A DNA stretch of 34,143 nucleotides, taken from Candidatus Nitrosomarinus sp. (GTDB taxonomy: Archaea > Thermoproteota > Nitrososphaeria > Nitrososphaerales > Nitrosopumilaceae). Below the pieces are notes generated by a model. It made no database searches. It saw only the letters and a list, made by a program, of their open reading frames with translations, and was not told the origin of the DNA. Positions 32,161 through 34,143 of the stretch are shown here, piece after piece. Where the stretch lies: NCBI GenBank assembly GCA_003702465.1, contig REGF01000003.1, positions 1 through 34,143 on the forward strand, read 5' to 3'. Every line of letters begins with the position of its first letter. Position 1 is the first letter of the stretch. Position numbers and translations under genes: made by a program.

Positions 32161-32775
32161 TTAGATCGCTTGATTTTGTTCTTTTGATTTATTCTGATCG
32201 TTATCAATAATTCTGATCGTTAGATTATTTTCAATTTTTTTTAGATAGTAAACGTTTGTTTCAGATAATTTCATTATGTGTTTACCTCCAGGAGACAAAA
32301 TCCATTCAAAACTATCATTTTTTTTTGCCATTCCAGTAACCACTATAGAACAATCACTTTGTTTACCTAATGCTGAAAGTAACATTAAACATGAATTAAC
32401 AAATCTCGCAGATTCTAAATCATCAAAAAGATTGTAAATTCCATTAAATGAATCAATAATAATCAAAAATTCTTTTTCTGAAATTTTACAAATAATATCT
32501 GATAATCTTTCTTTCCAATCAAGCTTATTTGGTCTAAAAATCATCAAATTTTCTTTTTGTTCAATCATTTTTGATTCAATATATCCTGAATATAACAAAT
32601 CCATGTCTACAAAAATAATTGGATTTTTTTCAGAAATAATTATTTTATTTAAAAATTCTATTTTATGAAATGAATTTGAACACAAAACTAGGCTGGGTAC
32701 ATTTTTTTTAAATTCATTTTGGAAATATTCTAGATTATCATTTAGATTTATCTCAGGATTTTTATCCAACAACAA
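32161..32775 (-). CDS. RecA/KaiC-fold protein lacking a P-loop
   Basis: About 204 residues. The strand order resembles RecA-family ATPases: PSLVLCSNSFHKIEFLNKII where a Walker A would be (no GxxxxGK[ST]), IIFVDMDLLYSG, FLIIIDSFNGIYNLF as a Walker-B-like strand (~107-121), and CSIVVTGMAKK (~143-153), the strand that in RadB/KaiC carries a sensor residue. With no P-loop it probably does not hydrolyse ATP and may act as a partner or regulatory subunit. The start is one of three tandem TTG codons at 32775-32767; no ATG is nearby. It diverges from the class V aminotransferase with only 23 bp between starts, so the promoters overlap. Confidence 0.7.
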   Translation of the reverse strand: MLLDKNPEINLNDNLEYFQNEFKKNVPSLVLCSNSFHKIEFLNKIIISEKNPIIFVDMDLLYSGYIESKMIEQKENLMIFRPNKLDWKERLSDIICKISEKEFLIIIDSFNGIYNLFDDLESARFVNSCLMLLSALGKQSDCSIVVTGMAKKNDSFEWILSPGGKHIMKLSETNVYYLKKIENNLTIRIIDNDQNKSKEQNQAI

Positions 32776-32798
32776 AGTAGGATTTTACAGATATAATA

Positions 32799-33950
32799 AT
32801 GAATTTGATGTCAAAGGATATTTCTGGTGATTTTCCTGTTTCAAATAAAATCTATTTGAACAATGCATCTGTTTCTTTGATGCCTTTACAGAGCATTAAT
32901 GCCATGAATGATTTTTTGATTTCATATAATTCATCAGGTCCTGATTCTAAAGAATCAGCAAAATTAATTGAAGAAAAACTCAATAATGTAAGAAAAATTA
33001 TTGCAAAAATAATTTGTTGTAATCCTAAAGAAGTAATTTTAACTCAAAGTACTACTGATGGAATTAATATTGTTGCTAATGGTTTATCTTTTGATGAGAA
33101 CTCTAATATCGTAATTAGGGGAATGACTCATGAACATCATTCTAATTTTTATCCATGGATTAAATTAAAAAATAAAATTTCAGTAAGAAATATTCCAATT
33201 GATTCAAATGGATTTTTCAAATTAGATGATTTGAAATCAAATCTAGATAAAAATACAAAATTAGTAGCTATAAGTCATGCACTGTATAACACTGGTTCTA
33301 TTTTACCTGCAGAAAAAATTTCTACTGCAATCAATAAACAAATACCATTTTTTATTGATAGTGCACAAACAATTGGGTGTATTGGTACGCATGATGTATC
33401 AAAATTAGGTTGTGATTTTATGTCATTTAATGGGTCAAAATGGTTATGTGGACCAATGGGGACAGGTTTGTTTTATTGTAAAAAGGAATCAAGTGAATTA
33501 TTAGAACCAAAAACTATTGGAGGTGAATCTGCAATTATTGAAAATGATAATAATTTAGTTTTCAAGGAATTACCTGAAAAATTTCAAACTGGTTTTAGAA
33601 ATTATGTTGGTATTGTTGGATTAGAATCTTCAGTAAAATATCTACTAAATTTTGGTATGGAAAATATTCGCAAAAAAAACCAAAAACTATCTAATCTGTT
33701 TAGAGATGAATTAGAAAAAATCTCTAATGTTGTTTTATACGGGCCTGATGATCCTGAACAACGTACCAGTATTGTTTCATTTAATATCAAAAATTTTGAT
33801 CCTGAAAAAGTTGTAGAAAAACTTGAAAAACAAAATATTATTTTAGCAGTAAGAGAAATAATGGAAAAAAAGATTATTCGTGTATCTCCTCATTTTTTTA
33901 ATAACGAATCTGATATGTTAAAAGTAATTGATGAAATTAGAAAATTATAG
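32799..33950 (+). CDS. Class V aminotransferase, cysteine-desulfurase-like without catalytic Cys
   Basis: 383 residues (ATG at 32799, or at 32808 for MSKDISG). It is a PLP fold-type I enzyme: TQSTTDGINIVANG (~83-96, phosphate-binding), THEHHSNFYPW (~109-119), FFIDSAQTIGCIG (PLP Asp and Gln) and the Schiff-base lysine in FNGSKWLCGPMGTG. This layout is that of the SufS/CsdA/isopenicillin-N-epimerase group. In SufS-type desulfurases a catalytic cysteine lies in 'R-x-G-H-H-C'; the matching region here, LAVREIMEKKIIRVSPHFFNN, has none. A role as selenocysteine lyase-like enzyme, epimerase or another beta-lyase is possible. Its 3' end overlaps the downstream opposing gene by 6 bp. Confidence 0.85.
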   Translation: MNLMSKDISGDFPVSNKIYLNNASVSLMPLQSINAMNDFLISYNSSGPDSKESAKLIEEKLNNVRKIIAKIICCNPKEVILTQSTTDGINIVANGLSFDENSNIVIRGMTHEHHSNFYPWIKLKNKISVRNIPIDSNGFFKLDDLKSNLDKNTKLVAISHALYNTGSILPAEKISTAINKQIPFFIDSAQTIGCIGTHDVSKLGCDFMSFNGSKWLCGPMGTGLFYCKKESSELLEPKTIGGESAIIENDNNLVFKELPEKFQTGFRNYVGIVGLESSVKYLLNFGMENIRKKNQKLSNLFRDELEKISNVVLYGPDDPEQRTSIVSFNIKNFDPEKVVEKLEKQNIILAVREIMEKKIIRVSPHFFNNESDMLKVIDEIRKL

Positions 33951-34143
33951 ATTTTCTTGTTCTTCAATAACCATCATAGTTAGCGTTGATTGTACTTTAC
34001 TAATTTTTCTAATTTTATTTGTGATTATTGCTCTTAGTTTTTCTGCATCATCTGATGAGATTTTTAAAACAATATCATATACTCCATAAACTCCTCTTAC
34101 TTCGTATTCCACATTTTCATCAGATAGAATTTGTTTAATTTCA
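33945..34143 (-). CDS. Lrp/AsnC-family ligand-binding (RAM) domain, 5' end outside window
   Basis: A minus-strand frame enters from the right edge and stops at TAA (33945-33947). The visible 66 residues (EIKQILSDENVEYEVRGVYG, VYDIVLKISSDDAEKLRAII, TNKIRKISKVQSTLTMMVIEE) show the beta-alpha-beta-beta-alpha-beta pattern of the AsnC/Lrp effector-binding domain, including GVYDIVLKI and the final TLTMMVIE strand. Whether an N-terminal HTH exists cannot be told; stand-alone RAM-domain proteins are common in archaea and may bind amino acids. It overlaps the aminotransferase by 6 bp at the 3' ends. The ORF track misses it because it is truncated. Confidence 0.8.
   Translation of the reverse strand, partial: EIKQILSDENVEYEVRGVYGVYDIVLKISSDDAEKLRAIITNKIRKISKVQSTLTMMVIEEQENL

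Noticed and set aside
31831-32187. 118-aa plus-strand ORF with many cysteines
   Set aside because: It is the antisense of the ferredoxin gene and its promoter repeats. The cysteines come from antisense codons, with no coherent motif spacing.
1-34143. CRISPR arrays, insertion sequences, integrases, rRNA genes
   Set aside because: No regularly spaced repeats, transposase or integrase motifs, or rRNA-like sequence were seen. The only tandem-type repeats are the short ones listed.

Overview
The window reads as chromosomal DNA of a low-GC archaeon, most likely an ammonia-oxidising-type Nitrososphaerota (Thaumarchaeota) related to Nitrosopumilus. The archaeal assignment rests on both PolD subunits (DP1, DP2), an Orc1/Cdc6 initiator, a GINS subunit, a thermosome, geranylgeranylglyceryl phosphate synthase, an archaeal class I CCA-adding enzyme, UPF0200/UPF0201 genes and many apparently leaderless genes with a TATA box about 25 nt upstream. 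The narrower placement is inference from AT-richness and the gene set; there is no rRNA or amo gene here to confirm it. I see no mobile element, CRISPR array or integrase, and the whole window looks like compact core genome with many convergent pairs that touch or overlap at their 3' ends.

Region 1 (1-9660) is a replication and lipid block: a partial SpoIIM-like membrane protein, DP1, Orc1/Cdc6, then a 478-bp non-coding stretch that looks like a replication origin. It holds three origin-recognition-box-like elements, arranged as inward-facing inverted copies around an AT-rich core. Next come small regulators: a winged-helix protein behind a nested palindrome, an AbrB-like protein missed by the ORF track, a membrane-anchored winged-helix protein and a small helical protein. 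GGGP synthase and DP2 follow in one operon.

Region 2 (9660-17960) holds glycine/serine and nitrogen metabolism and chaperoning (GlyA, thermosome, glutamine synthetase), a GINS subunit, small membrane and zinc-finger proteins, and a coupled SDR dehydrogenase / FAD oxidoreductase pair.

Region 3 (18018-24922) is rich in RNA maturation: tRNA-Pro(GGG), an atypical kinase, CCA-adding enzyme and ThpR on the minus strand; UPF0200 and UPF0201 on the plus strand; then a tight prs / THUMP methyltransferase / RNase Z operon on the minus strand.

Region 4 (24970-34143) is more accessory: an MscS channel with a cysteine-rich insert, a KamA-type radical SAM aminomutase followed by a second glutamine-synthetase paralogue, a secreted tail-anchored protein, a J-domain protein with a broken HPD motif and a beta-rich tail, a ferredoxin with an Asp-substituted cluster behind two spaced palindromic sites, a RecA-fold protein lacking a P-loop, a class V aminotransferase lacking the desulfurase cysteine, and a partial Lrp/AsnC ligand-binding domain.

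The two best leads are the putative origin next to cdc6, and the KamA-GS pair. In the KamA-like enzyme both residues that bind the lysine side chain in lysine 2,3-aminomutase align with arginine. That suggests an acidic substrate such as glutamate, and a beta-glutamate/beta-glutamine-type osmolyte pathway.
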